Positions 32,671 to 34,738 of a DNA stretch of 34,738 nt are shown here, in pieces. Each line of letters begins with the position of its first letter. The first letter of the stretch is position 1. Source of the DNA: Rhodocyclaceae bacterium. GTDB taxonomy: Bacteria; Pseudomonadota; Gammaproteobacteria; Burkholderiales; Rhodocyclaceae. The notes beneath the pieces were generated by a model. The model was not told the origin of the DNA, made no database searches, and was given only the letters and a program-made list of their open reading frames with translations. The stretch is from positions 1-34,738 of the forward strand of contig JAEUNM010000074.1 of NCBI GenBank assembly GCA_016791105.1, given 5' to 3'. A program made the translations under genes and the position numbers.

Positions 32671-33264
32671 ATGATGAACGCCACAATCCCCGTGCAGGGC
32701 CTCAGGGTCGCGGCGCTTGCCGCAGACGCTCCGAAGTTGCGCCTCGGCCTGCCGGCGAGCGGTGACGGCGCGCAAATTCACGCCCTGGTCGGGCGCTGCC
32801 CGCCGCTGGATCTGAATTCCCCCTACGCCTACCTGCTGTTGTGCCATCACTTTGCGGATACCTGCGTGGTGGCGCGGCGCGGCGAGCGCGTGGTGGGCTT
32901 CATTTCCGCCTACTGTCCGCCGGGCAACCCGGCCGTGGTATTCGTCTGGCAGGTGGCAGTCGATGCCGCCGAGCGCGGGCAAAGCCTGGGCAATGCCATG
33001 CTGGCGGAACTGCTGGCGCGGCCTGTGCTGGCGCAAGTCGATACGCTGGAAACCACCGTGACGCCCTCCAACCTGGCGTCGCGCCGCATGTTCCTCAACT
33101 TTGCCGCGGCACAGCAGGCAGGCGTTGCGGAACAGTCCCTGTTCGCCGCATCCGATTTCGGTGCGGCGGCGCATGAGGAAGAAATTTTGCTGCGCATCGA
33201 AGGCCTGCGGGCCGCAGCAAATCTGTCCTGCCCCAGCCCGCGCGCAGCCATCAGAGGCGAGTGA
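32671..33264 (+). CDS. ectA: L-2,4-diaminobutyrate acetyltransferase (EctA)
   Basis: The 197-residue GNAT enzyme acetylates diaminobutyrate at N4, the second step of ectoine synthesis. Family hallmarks are LDLNSPYAYLLLCHHFADTCVVA (in parts), VGFISAYCPP, VFVWQVAV, R-G-Q-S-L-G (acetyl-CoA loop), and LETTVTPSNLASRRMF. Length is usual. AGGAGACGAGGA directly precedes the ATG at 32671. The last 25 residues (after LLRIEG) are less conserved. The gene itself looks intact and is followed after 134 bp by the disrupted ectB. Confidence 0.95.
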   Translation: MMNATIPVQGLRVAALAADAPKLRLGLPASGDGAQIHALVGRCPPLDLNSPYAYLLLCHHFADTCVVARRGERVVGFISAYCPPGNPAVVFVWQVAVDAAERGQSLGNAMLAELLARPVLAQVDTLETTVTPSNLASRRMFLNFAAAQQAGVAEQSLFAASDFGAAAHEEEILLRIEGLRAAANLSCPSPRAAIRGE

Positions 33265-33374
33265 GCTCCCGCGCCGCGAGCGCGCGGGCAGCGAGCGCGG
33301 CGAACGCCCCGGCACATCCATTCCCTCCTGCATGCTGTCCATGCGGAGCAGGAGACCCTGTCACCTCCGGGTGA

Positions 33375-34738
<1,364 letters not shown>

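Overview
The window is GC-rich, densely coded bacterial chromosome. It carries exosortase-A-associated hydrolases (the XrtA/PEP-CTERM exopolysaccharide world), a NarX/NarL pair, an Slt-type transglycosylase, a biosynthetic threonine dehydratase with two C-terminal ACT-like domains, and an ectR-ectA-ectB ectoine locus. Together these suggest a betaproteobacterium of the Nitrosomonadales/Rhodocyclales type. That placement is inference; there is no rRNA or other strong marker here.

Layout, left to right. 1-3.4 kb: the end of a very large secreted beta-helix protein built from exact 112-residue repeats, with a FecR-like domain at its C-terminus. 3.5-5.4 kb (minus): a phage-repressor-like HTH/S24 regulator whose catalytic serine is alanine, and a GalE-like sugar-nucleotide epimerase. 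5.4-6.3 kb: no gene, but a 22-bp tandem array. 6.3-12.4 kb: cheW, ilvA, a ceramidase-like membrane protein translationally coupled to 5-formyl-THF cyclo-ligase, slt, and a small exported protein. 12.4-14.2 kb: a repeat-rich accessory patch. It has four copies of a 107-bp two-hairpin element and a perfect 108-bp direct repeat flanking a small cassette gene with two Cys pairs. 14.2-21.1 kb (minus): a complete type I Wadjet anti-plasmid system, jetABCD. 21.2-21.8 kb: a HigBA/RelE-type toxin-antitoxin pair directly upstream on the same strand, with a promoter that has a perfect dyad in its spacer. 21.9-23.6 kb (minus): exosortase-A-associated hydrolases 2 and 1, ATGA-coupled. 23.8-25.5 kb: an exported GH16 glycosidase with a degenerate PEP-CTERM-like tail, and a SAM methyltransferase. 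26-30.7 kb: narX, narL, glgX. 30.7-31.4 kb: a ~130-bp tandem array. 31.5-33.9 kb: a DUF2783 protein, ectR, ectA, and an ectB that runs into a second, exact 118-bp array after about 155 codons; this array continues to the window edge.

How the genes work together. Wadjet cleaves small circular DNA after loop extrusion by JetABC, with JetD as the nuclease. The adjacent toxin-antitoxin pair and the repeat-bounded cassette make 12.4-21.8 kb look like a defence/accessory island inserted into a housekeeping backbone. Exosortase hydrolases, the GH16 enzyme and the epimerase fit surface polysaccharide production. NarXL and glgX form a compact same-strand cluster that could link nitrate sensing to glycogen use. 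The ectoine locus appears to be broken by repeat expansion.

The most unusual signals are the repeat families, several of which share GCGGGCG/CGCCCGC dyads and the GCGATCGC octamer; the ectB/array junction; the Wadjet plus toxin-antitoxin island; the S24 Ser-to-Ala change; and a helically phased C-tract run (G-quadruplex motif on the other strand) upstream of ilvA.
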